Shown piece after piece: positions 11,701 to 22,451 of a DNA stretch of 64,000 bases. The DNA comes from Fagopyrum homotropicum. Taxonomy: Eukaryota; Streptophyta; Magnoliopsida; Caryophyllales; Polygonaceae. Within the stretch, counting starts at the first letter, position 1. Each line of letters starts with the position of its first letter. The stretch covers positions 108,024,320 to 108,088,319 of the forward strand of contig BSWB01000003.1 in the NCBI GenBank assembly GCA_033239125.1. Direction: 5' to 3'. The notes beneath the pieces are model-generated. The model did no database searches, was not told the DNA's origin, and saw only the letters and a program-made list of their open reading frames with translations. Made by a program: the position numbers and the translations under genes.

Positions 11701-13241
11701 TGATGATCCAAAGAAGATGAGAGAAACACGTGGATGCTAACTAATGTTAGAGATTTTAAGAAGACGCACTTACAAGATATCAAGAAGTGCAGTTAAACCT
11801 ATGAAGGTGAGTCATGTGACAGAACAATGCCGAGAAGGGTATATTTATTTTGCAGAAGGAAAAGGAAGCGTGAAATGAAGAGTGAGCTAACGGAGTGTAA
11901 GGTAGAGCACCCCGAGAGGGTAGCCTTCATGAGATTGGTAACATGGAAGCATAGAAGAATGATAAGTCGTTAGACTTTGAGAAGGTCAACAATAAGATAA
12001 TTGGTGATAACCGAAAATGCACAGGTGCGGGTTGTATACTGGTGACTGTAGGAGGGAAGAGTAATCCAGGATGTGAGATCATGAAGAAGGGGAACAAGAA
12101 CTGGAACATTGGTGCCGGTTGAATGTCAGTAATAGGAGGTGTGTTAACGGAAGCATAAACGTTTTAATTAAGTAACATCTTATCGATTCTAACAAGTGAT
12201 GGTAACATATATTGTGGTGGGATTGTAACGATCTGGTACGACCTTCTTAGGTCATGTGGGTGGTTATATGGAGAAATGACACGGATCAAGGTAAAGAAAA
12301 TTAGAAGGACGAAGAGGAAGGTGAGTCTTCTATAGTTGTTGTGCGGAAAGGGGGTATATATAAGGAGAGATAATATATGTTTGTTTTGAGGTTATGGATG
12401 TCATGTTTTCACGAGCCAAGCTAAGTCAAGGTTTTTGTGACTCGTGTGGTGAAGTCATAGTGGCTATGACGTGAAACGAGGAATCTGGATTAGGGCAACA
12501 CTGTAAGCTTAGAGTATATGATGTTAATGCTTGGGAAGTAATGAGTGGATCTTTCAGGGATTGTGGTTGGAGAGATTGACCTAGCGTTTTCCACGGAGCA
12601 TACTAGTACGGTTATGAAGTTGTTCTTGGAATACCAAGAGATACATAAGGTGACCAACAAGAGTAAGAGAAGACCGAAGTTTTGAAGTCGGTTGTCGATA
12701 TGAGACGTACAAGAAGTACATGAAAGATTGAGGTTAGAGCCTCTATAGTCGGTTTGACATTGCATAAGGAAATGAAGTGCAAGGTTCTACACTTACTTGA
12801 AGAAAGGATATCTATGGTGAGAGCTTATGTAGAATACGAAGAGTTCCTCCCATATGTTGGGATGTCACGGAAAGTAAAGAAGATGAGGTCAATTGTTTTG
12901 AAACACGGTTATGTCCTGTAAATTGGAACCTTATGGTCGCACATAAGTGAGAAACCTTAGAAGATTTTGACAATCATGTCATCAAAGAGGGAAAATGGGA
13001 TTAAGTTAAAAGAATACTTAAATAAGACCACAAGAGTCAGAAGACGCAAGCAAATCTTTCCAATTCAAGAAAAGACGAATATTTGGAAGGAGACGATCAA
13101 CATTATAGCTACAGATAGAACAATACACGTGTTTAAAGGTTGTCACTCCAACAGATCGGGGTAAACCATTAGTATCATGACCACCTGTCAAGTTTTAAGA
13201 CAAGGTTGTGTAGGTCCTATGTTATGTGACAAAAGGGGAAG
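11700..13241 (+). other. Unrecognisable interior of element A
   Basis: Purine-rich sequence full of stops in all frames. By position it should hold the end of gag and protease, but I could not find a zinc knuckle or a protease DTGA/DSGA motif. Confidence 0.5.
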
Positions 13242-13534
13242 ATGAAAACCGAGATACCACGGATTCCAATAAATCAGAATGTGGATTTTTCCACTAAGGT
13301 CGAGCTTGATTCAATCCCGATATCTAAGGTGCCGTATAGAATGACACTTGTGCAGAGACATGTGTTGTGGAAACGAGTGAAGGAGCAATTGCAAGAACTT
13401 ATTGATAAGATTTCACCAGAAATTTGTGAAATGCTATGGGAACTCCAAATGTTATCTTGATCTCTTGATTTGAATCTCATGTTTAATTATATCTTGAACT
13501 TTTGATTGAAGTTATTATGAGAACACCAGAATTG

Positions 13535-13582
<48 letters not shown>

Positions 13583-13800
13583 AAGATAATGGTGAAAGAC
13601 AAGTAGTCCTTACAACGAATGGATGTTCTACTCGATCAGTTGCAAGGGTCGATAGTCTCTTCTAAGAATAATTTAAGGTCTGGTTGCCACCAATTGAGAA
13701 TTCAAGACTCGGATATTGCAAATACGGCATTCCGGACAACCATGATCACGAGTTTTAGTGATTCCATATGGGCGTACCAATGCCCGGATAAGATATTTTG
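13242..13800 (+). pseudogene. Element A reverse transcriptase relic
   Basis: 13242-13460 reads DFSTKVELDSIPISKVPYRM and QLQELIDK, the N-terminal gypsy RT block. After a 43-base A run, 13619-13800 reads LLDQLQGS, LRSGCHQLRI and TAFRT, then in a shifted frame VIPYGRTNAR, matching the FGLTNAP block. The catalytic DD block is not recognisable. Several frameshifts make it dead. Confidence 0.8.
13539..13581 (+). repeat. Poly(A) tract, 43 bases
   Basis: Uninterrupted A run that splits the RT relic of element A. Confidence 0.95.
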
Positions 13801-14242
13801 ATCTACCTTGAAAGAAGAGAGAAGTTGTATAACACCAATTATGGTAACCCACGTGACGACAATGAAGTATTGAATGAGACGGAAATTGACAATAGGGTTG
13901 TTAAGAGTTAAGAGGAGATTCATTGGTGCAACTGTCTTAATTTACCTTGAGGTATTATGGGTTTGAAGGGTGCAAGTGATTCTTCAGGACAAGGTCTTGA
14001 TCGAGTATTGAGGAGCGATGTAAAAGTAATATCATTCGTGTCTCGTTAGTGAATCAGTGGGAAGTGAAGTACTTTCTTCATTATTGAGGACTTACTTCAA
14101 GAATTGATGGAAACATAACATTAGAGTTGGGTTGACAAGAACCAAGGTCAACGGTGTAATTGGAAGTTCGATCTTTCTTGTTTGAGACTATTAAAGAGAA
14201 CAATAGTGGACATGCTGCATTGAGAAAGACCCGAGAAGGAAG
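13801..14242 (+). other. Unrecognisable interior of element A (RNase H/integrase position)
   Basis: By order this should contain the rest of RT, RNase H and most of the integrase, but it is far too short for that and shows no motif. Large deletion plus decay is likely. Confidence 0.5.
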
Positions 14243-14520
14243 TTGAGTTCTGATATATCAATCTTTCGAGATCTTAGTGCGAGTTGGAAAGTGTCTTATA
14301 AGTTGGCGTTGCCGCCAAGAGTAGAGAGTGTTCACCCGGTGTTTCAAGTGTATCAGTCGAGAGAATACATGCATGATTCGAGATGTGTGGTCAGTCATGA
14401 CGATATAGTGGCAGACGAGGAGCTAATGAGGCTTATATGAAGACGAAAGATAGTATCTTAGATTGAGATTTACACTAAACTGGTAGCATCGATAGAATCA
14501 ACGGATTATACCTAGTTTTT
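14243..14520 (+). pseudogene. Element A integrase C-terminus / chromodomain-region relic
   Basis: Reads KVSYKLALPPRVESVHPVF, then DSRCVVSHDDI, which match the conserved AYRLALPP...VHPVFHVS block at the end of chromovirus integrases. After a stop, a tail RRKIVS...VASIEST sits where the chromodomain entrance would be. The chromodomain aromatic cage cannot be recognised. Confidence 0.75.
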
Positions 14521-14730
14521 CCCTTAGTTGGGTTGTATATTTATGTGATGTTATATGTGGTTTTGTGCCCTACGGGAATGTGTTTTATTTCCGGTTATAT
14601 ATATTGCGATGGTGCTTGGAGTAGTTTGTGTATATAGATTAGAATATTTCAGCCTTCTTAGTTGATAGTTCATACCCCGGCCTTAGGGACCGAGAAGTGC
14701 GTCGTGTGGCAAGTTTCGGGACGAAACTTG

Positions 14731-14747
14731 TTTTTAGGGGGATCTGA
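14731..14747 (+). promoter_or_regulatory. Element A polypurine tract
   Basis: TTTTTAGGGGGATCTGA directly before the second LTR, preceded by the typical CGGGACGAAACTTG. Confidence 0.85.
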
Positions 14748-17361
14748 TGTAACGCCCGAAAATTTTGGAGAGTTTGCAATATTTATTTTTATCCGGATCT
14801 TATCGATATTTTAATATCATAAATATTTTTACGACGGAAATTAAATTCTACAAGTATATATATACATCGATATTTTATTACCCGTGCTAATGTTGTAAAT
14901 GATTTACGAGAATGGTTTCTATATTGCAAAGCACATGTGTGAGATTTATTTATTTATTATTTTATCCATATATTTTTATTTCCGTAATTTATTTTCGGAA
15001 AGGTCTGAAAGTTTCCGACTCAGAAATTCCGTTCCGAGCGTTTTGAAATCGAGTTTAGCTTCTTTCTCTTTTTCTTTTCTTTTTCGTTTTCTTTATTTTC
15101 CCTCTTTCTATTTTTTTTCTTTTTCCTTTTTCTGTGGTTTCGTTTTTTTTTTTTTGTGTCTCCTCCCGCCTGTTCCCGATGTAAAGCAGTGAGAGGCTTG
15201 CATGCCCTAGGCCGACCCCTCGGTCCCGGGTACTCCGCCTCCTCACCCTCCCTCTCCTCTGTCACCTACTGCAGCATTCAGCCCAACCCCTCACACTCCT
15301 CTTCACGCAACCCTTCTCGTTTCCCCCTTTCTCTTGCTTCTGTTGAGGACCGGCCATTTCAGGAGAGCTGCAAATCAACTAGAGAAGCAGTGCCGGGTCG
15401 AAGGAGAGTCTCCCCGCTGTTGCAGTGATCAACCGGAGCTACCAGCGTGTAGCCACCGCTAGCCCTCTCTTCTTCTTTCAGTTCCGCCTCGTCGCCTGGA
15501 GGCCGCCGCACAGGGCTTCGGACTGCCACCCTGCTGCTTCTCCTTTCTCCCCCGCCTGCACCGCGCCGGAGCTCCTTTCTTGTGCAGCCGCCGGAATGGG
15601 CCGCCTCTGGCCGGAGATTGGGGCTGCCTGGCTGCCGCAGATTCGCCACCGCCGTCGCCGCTGAAGCCCGCCGAGAAACTCTAGCGCCGCCACCTCTCTT
15701 TTCCCCTGCTGCGTGAGTCCAAGGTTGAAGATAAAGGGTTTTGGATATTGCATTTTTGACCCAGAAATTTGTGTATATTGCAGATGTGCCCTTTTCCTTA
15801 ATTATTCCAGTTTGACACCTCCTCTTTTAGATTCTGCTGTGACTGCCCCTGCTGATTGTTGTTATTGCAGTTTTGACCCCGTTTTTCTAGAAATGTGCAG
15901 TTTTGCCCTTGAAGTATAAATTAGAGTTTTGACCCCAAAGTTATTTCGGGAAATTGCCGGATTTTGAGAATCTCTTAGTTGCCCGGGAAGTGGTTTGGTT
16001 TTTAAACCGTGTTTATAAATTGTGTAATCGCCCAAGGAAAAAGACTTGCGAGTTTTAACTAGTTTTGAAAACGGGTTCTCCTTAGAGTTTTATTTGTTAA
16101 GCTTTCCGTTCAAATTTAGCGCTTTAGCTAAATTTGTCTAGCTTTGATGTATAGGTCCGGAAGCGTCGTTAAGTCCACCGAAATCCGTTCTCGACACCAG
16201 TAAACCGTGCTCTACCATGGACCTTGTGTGAGTACCTTCTCCGTCTTTTAGTTCGATAGCGGTAGTGTATCATATTAGGTGAATCTAGCATAACGTAGAG
16301 CAAATGCCATGTAGTGGCCTTGACCTTAGGTTAAGTATAGTTTATGAATTGTTGTGTGCATCGGCAAGATTTATTAGATGATCACGGATCTAGGATCTAG
16401 CGTGCTAAGTTATGACCTTACGAGTTTGAGAATATAGAAGTACGAGAGTTGTTATCTTGTCGAATAGTTAATGATAGTATGCCTCGTTGTGATCAGGCAT
16501 TGAGCGTTTCCCGCAAGAAGCCTAGAGGATTGATTCGGATTCGTGTACCTTGAGTGAGGTAAGTCTCCGGACTTACTTAGCTCGTATTCCTTGTATTAGC
16601 ATTGATGTGCGATTGGTGGTGTATGTTTATTGTTATTATTTATAACAACTAAACCGGAATTAGGATTACCGACCTTTATATTATTTTGGCCCAAGTGTAT
16701 GATAACGGGCGGTGACATCATCTGCCTAGCTCTTGCGAGAGTCTAGGAGGTTCTCGGCGACTAGCCGTGCTGGTTAGACGGTCGGAGGCATCCGTACCGT
16801 TCCATGCCGGAAATAGGGACCGAGGCGGGACCACGGTGGTCTCGTGTCACAAATCTAAGTTGAATTAGAACGGGATATGACTTAATCATAATAAAGATAA
16901 TAAACCGGATTGGTGTGCCTTTGATTATGTTGTGTGTTTATGATGTTTTGCTTATGTTTGTGCCTTTCCCGTTAATTCTAATGCCTCGAATATAAGCTAA
17001 CGGTTTTACACCGAATGTTGTAGATTGCATTGCAGGTTAGGATTGCGGCCGAGAGATCCGGAAGAGTGGGCAGCCGGGGTTCCGTACATTTTAGGATTGG
17101 GTTTTGGGTGGAGTCGAGTTTGAGTATTGTATTTGTTGTATGTTGTATGGCGTTTAGTCATTTGGGTTATATTTTCGGCTAAAGTCCTTTGTTGTATTCT
17201 TTCGGGTTTTTCTTTTCATTGCATAAAAATGTATTTCGGATTTGGCTTTTATTTGTGCCTTGTTGCAAGATCCGGTGAAATTGTTGTCAAGCTAAGGGTC
17301 GGGACCCATTGTGAGGTCCCAACCCGTAGCGCCCCGAGTCCCGCGGATTCGGGGTGTTACA
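14748..17361 (+). repeat. Element A 3' LTR
   Basis: 2,614 bp, nearly identical to the 5' LTR; TATA run at 14855-14864; followed by GGAAA, the second copy of the target duplication. Confidence 0.93.
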
Positions 17362-17536
17362 GGAAATAGCTCTTAATTGCCTACAATCAACATAAAGCTT
17401 GTGTAGATCTCTATATCAACATTATAGACAAACTAACTCACAAATGTATCAATGCTTAATCAATGACTATCAATATGGATAAAATACACTTAGAAAACGT
17501 GCCTAAAATATCACAATATTTCATGCTAACAAAAAC

Positions 17537-19205
17537 CCAAGTCTTATTCCACATAAGGGCTCGATATTCATCGATGGCAGCGGTCTTACACGGATCTTGT
17601 AGATCTACATTGTGGGATTGTGGGAGTGGTGATATGGAGCGGGATAGAGGGGCGATGATGACCGATAAATCAAATATTGGTTTGGGCTTGACGATTCCGG
17701 ATTGACTCCGAGTTTGTGGCGTGTTGGTTGGACAAATAGGCAGATTTATTATGTGAGGGGATGAGGAGGGGTGATGCGATAATTGATGTGGGAGAATAAT
17801 TGGGCTGGGCTGTAACGTAGGTTGGGGGGAAGCAGGACTGGTCAGTGTAGGTGGGCCTGGGACATCAGAGGGTGGGGATTGGAGTGGGCCAGGTGGACGA
17901 ATAGGGCTAGGAGGACTGAGTGGGCCAAGATGAAAAGATGGGCCGGCAGTTGTGTGATCCTGCGACGCGCGTGGAAGGAGGGCAGCAAGGGATGGGCCAC
18001 GGGCATGGTGGGCTGAATTTGGGCTTGACGCTGAAGGTGATCTGCCGAGGGGTAAAGCACAAAGATGAACTTGGGTGTAGGGGGAGATTCCGTCGTCGGT
18101 GAGAGAGTCATAGTGGTCCGGGAGACGGTATTCCGGGAAGCGAACGGAAAGCTAGACTCATCAAAAAGTGACATGACGAGAAAGAATTATTTTATTTGTA
18201 CCTAGCTCTATGCATTTGTAACCTCGATGATGGGAGGGATATCCTAGAAAGATACATAGGGAGGTACGAGGTTGAATTTTATGAGAAATGGTAGCACTTT
18301 GGTTAGGGTAGCAAAGGCAACCGAAGACTCTAAGATGATCAAGGAGAGGTGTTTTTGTGTTGTATAACACTTAGGTGGGGGACAAGTTTTGAATAGTGGT
18401 GGATGGGAGAATGTTGAGGAGGTAGCAAGACGTTTCCAAAGTGTGAGGCCAATAAGAAATTGGAATAGAGGCATGAAAAAGGAGGGAACACATCATGTTA
18501 TTGATGGTTCTGATGATACGTTCAGCTTTGCCATTTTGAGGAGAGGTGTGAGGACACGAAAATCGAAAATTAATGCCATGGGTGGCAAAAAAATTGTGAA
18601 AAATCGTATTGTTAAACTCACGGCCCATGTCGCATTGAAAGCTCTTAATGTTGATATAAAATTGTGTTTGAACAAGTTCATGGAATTGCACAAAAAGATC
18701 AAAAATTTCAGACTTAAATTTGAAAGGATAAATCCATAAAAAATGAGAATAGTCATCAAGAAATAAGAGATAATATTTAAAACCTTCCCGACTAGGAATG
18801 GGAGAAGTCAAAATATCACTATGAACAATGTCAAAAAGTGCAAATTTAGTCGAAGTAGAGCGATCAAACGACAATCTATGATGTTTTCCTAACTGACAAG
18901 CATGACAGAGAGATGTAGATGACTCCTTATTGCAATGAAGAAAAGAAGAAGAACGCAGAAGATTAAGCATGGGCGCGCCGGGATGACCGAGACGAGCGTG
19001 CCAAACAGTGGAAGACTCCACAAAGAAAGCGTGATGTGAATGAATAGGGTTGTTGGTAACCAGATAGAGCTCCCCGGAGCTATTACATTTCATGCAAACG
19101 GTCCCCGTTTGCAGATCCTTCATAGTGAAACCAGGGGTCAAATTCTACAGAAGCACGGTATCAGTGGTAAAATGTTTAACAATCGTAAAATTGGAACTAG
19201 TGAGG
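17537..19205 (-). pseudogene. copia GAG-pre-integrase and integrase, broken
   Basis: The minus strand from about 19205 shows the pre-integrase zinc region (VWHARLGHP, then CHACQLGKHHRLSF), then the integrase core with DIVHSDI, YYLLFLDDYSHFLW, FQCDMGREFNN and HTSPQNGKAERIIR, which hold the D, D and E positions. After a frameshift near 18371 comes HLRVFGCLCYP and a proline-rich linker that leads to RT. The upper end stops in the segment before the pre-integrase domain, where a Tekay-like LTR fragment begins; gag and protease are absent. Confidence 0.87.
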
Positions 19206-19661
19206 TGATTAACGCAATGAAAGATAATAACCGGTTGTATGTAAGCATGCTATATGTGTTTATGTTAACTTATATGTGTATGTGCCTTTACTGTTGTTCT
19301 AATGTTTAGAATGTTAGCTAACGGTTTTATACAATCTTTGTAGATGCCTTGCAGGTTAGGGAAGTTGGCGAGTGATCCGGTGGTAGTGGATAGCCGGGGT
19401 TCCCGTACAGAATTGGACGGGATAGGGATTTTCATATTATCGTTATCTTTTGAACTTTGTTGTTGTTGTTTTGTTAGAACTCAACTAGAGTCGTTCTTTC
19501 GTTTGTTTTCAGGACCATGTCATTGCATTAAATGTCCATTTTGCCTTTTATTTGTTCCTTGTTGCAAGATCCGGTGAAATTGTTGTCATGCTAAGGGTCG
19601 AGACCCATTGTGAGGTCTCAGGCCGTAGCATCCCCAGTCCCGCGAATTTTGGGTGTTACAG
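19206..19661 (+). mobile_element. Truncated Tekay-like LTR (3' part)
   Basis: The sequence is a diverged copy of the last quarter of the element A LTR: it shares GATAATAA(A)CCGG, the TGCAGGTTAGG acceptor, TTGTTGCAAGATCCGGTGAA and the terminal GGGTGTTACA. The left edge against the copia relic is approximate. It lacks the LTR start, so it is not a clean solo LTR. Confidence 0.82.
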
Positions 19662-20625
19662 ACTTAGTGAGTATAACAAAACATTGATAGATTCTACAAA
19701 TCTTGCTTGTACTTATATCACAGACAAAAAAATTAAATCATCAACTCATAAACCAACTAAACACTCTTCTTCCAAACGATGTTATCATAAATATTAAAAA
19801 CTATAATCTTCGTAAAAATGATATAAGAGATACAGTATATTGGGCAGCTAATGAAGAAGGATGTCACTCGATTAAATTTGCCTTGAAAATGGTCCAAAAA
19901 TGAAAACTTGGAGTAACCTCGTACAAAATTTGGATTTGGGAGATCAACATAATGCCTAAACAAAAAATTGTCTATCGCAGTTGGCCCTTGATGGAATTTC
20001 GATAAAACAAAATCTAGACAAGCAAAAAATACCTACTATGATGCAATGTGAATTCTATAATCATCATACAAAATGTATTAAACACCTTTTCTTTGTATTC
20101 CCGTACATTGTTTAAAACATTGATAATGCTAAAACTATAACAATAATGCACAATTATGATATAACAAATCATAAAGTTATTGATATCCTTTCCAAATTAA
20201 AAGAAAATATTGGTTCAACAAAATTAAGACAATTAATGGGTACATGGTGGGACCTCTGGCCGGCGAGAAATCGAATCATATTCAATAAGAAAGAGGCACC
20301 ACAAATCGGAAACATACTACACTAACTTAAATCAACGACTGGGATAAAACCAACACAAAACTATCTACGAATAACCTCAGACAACTAAACAGAAGAGAAA
20401 AACCAAAATCAATAGATTTAAAAGACCAAAGGAGGGATTTATCAAACTAAACTTTGATGGATCAAGAAACTCGTCGAATCAATATGTGTTTGGTTACATC
20501 AAACGGAACAACCTTGCATTCCATCTAGCTACAAGGAAAGGAAGATGCTTTGTTGAATTTGTACTAGAAGCAGAAGCTTTTGCTCGTCGGAAGGGCCTCC
20601 AAAAAGCCGCAAGTTTAGGTGCTAC
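19662..20625 (+). pseudogene. LINE remnant: zinc-finger RVT and start of RNase H-like domain
   Basis: The plus strand carries VYWAANEEGCHSIKFAL, then WWDLWPARNRIIFNKKEAP and KLNFDGSRNSS. These match the zf-RVT region and the following RNase H-like (RVT_3) domain at the end of plant L1-type polyproteins. Stops and frame changes are frequent and the RT domain itself is absent. The RNase H-like frame runs to the left target duplication of element B (GCTAC, 20621-20625) and resumes after the right copy at 44055. Confidence 0.78.
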
Positions 20626-20924
20626 TGTTAGCATGAAATATGGCGATATTCTAGGCACTTATTTTGGTTGTTTTTCCCTTATTATTGTGTACATTAAGGT
20701 TTTGAAGCAAATATCAGCTTGTTCATCTATTTTGTCGATATGGAAATCTACACTAGCTTTGCGTTAATTATAGGTGAATAGGAGCTGGAATCGGAGCATT
20801 TGAGAGAGAAAAGGGAGAAATCGATCATGTTCGAGGATTAGGAGATACATCAAAGAAGCTAAGGAAGGAGCTAGGATGAAGAATACACGAAACAAAGGCA
20901 ACAACAAGCAATATACACATCCAC

Positions 20925-21135
20925 GCCCTGAATTACGGCCGTGAAGAAGATGATTTGAAGTCCACGCTCTAAACCACGGCTGTGGACTTGGCATTATGAA
21001 CGTGGACTTGAGTTTGGAGCACTCTAGTAAGTTACACGGTCTAAATTACGGTCGTGGAAGTCACAAGGCACCGTAATCTTTTTCCACGCCCTAAACCACG
21101 GTCGTGGAAGGCTGTGAGACCGTGATTTAGACAAT
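20925..21135 (+). repeat. Dyad cluster upstream of TATA, element B 5' LTR
   Basis: Four repeats of the phrase CACG(C/G)(C/T)CTRAA(Y)YACGG followed by (C/T)CGTG. The right half (about 21025-21132) has a close relative inside B's pol gene at 38098-38205. Confidence 0.85.
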
Positions 21136-21685
21136 CTTTTGACCTGTCATTATTTGCCACGTCATTTACGTATCGGGCCTTGACAGTAACCCTTTCTTGT
21201 CTTATAAAAAGGCTGGAAAAGAGAGTTTCAAGGACGGCCGCTTACCCTTGTTCTCAGCACCTCGCTTAGGGTTGATTGGAAGTCGCCGAGAGTTGCGAAA
21301 ACGCCGGATTGTTGAAGATTGGAGATTGCTACAGCGGAAGTTTAGCCTTTTTCTTAGGTTTTGATATTGAAGACGGATTGACATCCCGTTCTTCGTACTT
21401 GCCTTAGATCATTGTGAGGTTTTGTGTTATATATTCTGAATCCATTAACATTGCTTCTTGTGTTTCGGATTTGAGATTTGGTTTTGAAGTTTTATTGAGT
21501 ATTCGAGGGTTTTCATCTTTCATTCTTCTCAAATTGAATATTGATATCATAATAATGGTTATTGGCTCAAACCCTTTAGCAATTCTAAGGTGAAGGGTTG
21601 ATAGTTGTGGCTTAGATGATGATAGATCGATCGTAAATTGATTGGACCCTGAGAGTTAGAGAAATATCGTCGACACCCTAAATCA

Positions 21686-21745
21686 CGGCCTGTTCTTAGG
21701 TTTCCACGGCCGTGGTTCTCAAGATCTACCCGTGATTTACCTCAG
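21686..21745 (+). repeat. Three-tier nested palindrome, element B 5' LTR
   Basis: Outer arms AAATCACGG and CCGTGATTT, middle TTCTTAG and CTCAAGA (imperfect), inner perfect CCACGGCCGTGG at 21704-21715. Confidence 0.85.
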
Positions 21746-22330
21746 TTTACGAACTTTGCTTTTACTTTAATCCAAAGTTAAAGATTAGCTTTAACCTAGT
21801 CTTGGCTTGCCTTTCCTAGGTAGTAGTGAGACTCTACATCCTCTATTTCGGTTTCGAGTGTCACAACCTTAACCGTTTGAGTTTATCTTGATCCTTGGGT
21901 TACAAGTTTGGGTATTTGAGATTAGTTCTTGCCCTTAGATCCTTTCTATACTGCAGCCTCAACAACCTTTATAGAGAGTGTCTTTGGGTAAGTCATATAA
22001 GGTTTTGGAACTTCACCGTACATTACTTTACTTTGGTATGCCTTCGTAATTCTTGACTTTGTCCTTAATTATTTAGTATATCTTGAATCGATTGCCACAA
22101 TTAGATACCTGGATATTTAGGGTTGCTGTTTTCCGAATATTTGCAAAGCTTTACATCTTTTATTTGCTTGACAATTGAAATTGGATTTTGTTTCACCAAA
22201 TCCCTGTGTTCGATACTCTGGAATACTTGCTAATCTACGCCGATTCGTACACTCCGGGTTCGCTTGCTTTTATTCTAGTTTTATAAATATAAAGCTTATT
22301 TGTACGCACGGTTTCGGGCGAACAAGTTTT

Positions 22331-22348
22331 TGGCGCCGTTGCTAGGGA
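22331..22348 (+). promoter_or_regulatory. Element B primer-binding site, tRNA-Asp type
   Basis: TGGCGCCGTTGCTAGGGA follows the LTR end by six bases; it differs by two bases from the form in element F (TGGCGCCGTTGCCGGGGA). Confidence 0.88.
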
Positions 22349-22451
22349 TTTGGTCTAGACCAAACTTTGGTTCTCTGTTGTCGAGTTTGGGAGCTTTGCT
22401 CTTGTTATTTGATATCTCTTTTGAGTGCTATTTGCAGGTTCTCTTAGGTAT

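Larger units (their letters stand above)
7954..17361 (+). mobile_element. Element A: young Del/Tekay-like LTR element with decayed interior
   Basis: Direct 2.6-kb LTRs (7954-10568 and 14748-17361) begin TGTAACGCCC and end GGTGTTACA, flanked by target duplication GGAAA (7949-7953 and 17362-17366). The PBS TGGTATCAGAGC fits initiator tRNA-Met, and the purine tract TTTTTAGGGGGATCTGA precedes the second LTR. These are chromovirus (Del/Tekay) hallmarks. The 4.2-kb interior holds only badly broken gag-pol, so the element is non-autonomous. The LTRs differ by one substitution (8252 G, 15046 A) and one T-run indel (about 9000) as read by eye, which means very recent insertion. Confidence 0.93.
6387..17531 (-). 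mobile_element. Athila-type solo LTR in the copia element (split by element A)
   Basis: The sequence starts with TGTTCG, the reverse complement of the CGAACA end seen in element B, and finishes with CATGCTAACA, the reverse complement of B's TGTTAGCATG start. Its own pieces are 6387-7953 and 17367-17531, about 1.73 kb, matching the 1.70-kb B LTRs. Target duplication AAAAC lies at 6381-6385 and 17532-17536, with one extra T at 6386. No internal Athila coding sequence is present, so it is a solo LTR left by LTR-LTR recombination. A TATA box (minus strand) is at 7565-7571. Confidence 0.9.
5089..19205 (-). mobile_element. Degenerate Ty1/copia retrotransposon, split by a solo LTR and element A
   Basis: Two minus-strand pieces belong to one element. 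The integrase half (17537-19205) is followed, in copia order, by the RT-RNase H half (5089-6385). Between them lies an Athila-type solo LTR with matching AAAAC on each side (6381-6385 and 17532-17536). If the insert and one AAAAC are ignored, the pol frame runs on across the join in the conserved region just before RT. Gag, protease and recognisable LTRs are missing. The sequence style (YLLLYVDDIIL, SRSSAEAEYRG) suggests the Ale/Retrofit-like part of copia, with low certainty on lineage. Confidence 0.85.
20626..22324 (+). repeat. Element B 5' LTR
   Basis: 1,699 bp. TATA box TATAAAA at 21203-21209. A dyad cluster (20925-21135) lies upstream of it and a nested palindrome (21686-21745) downstream. 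Confidence 0.94.

Noticed and set aside
13242..13460. Possible small host gene in the interior of element A
   Set aside because: Its sequence is the N-terminal RT block of chromoviruses and lies in the right place between gag and the rest of RT.
18389..18739. Plus-strand open frame of 116 codons
   Set aside because: It is the reverse-strand shadow of the copia integrase.
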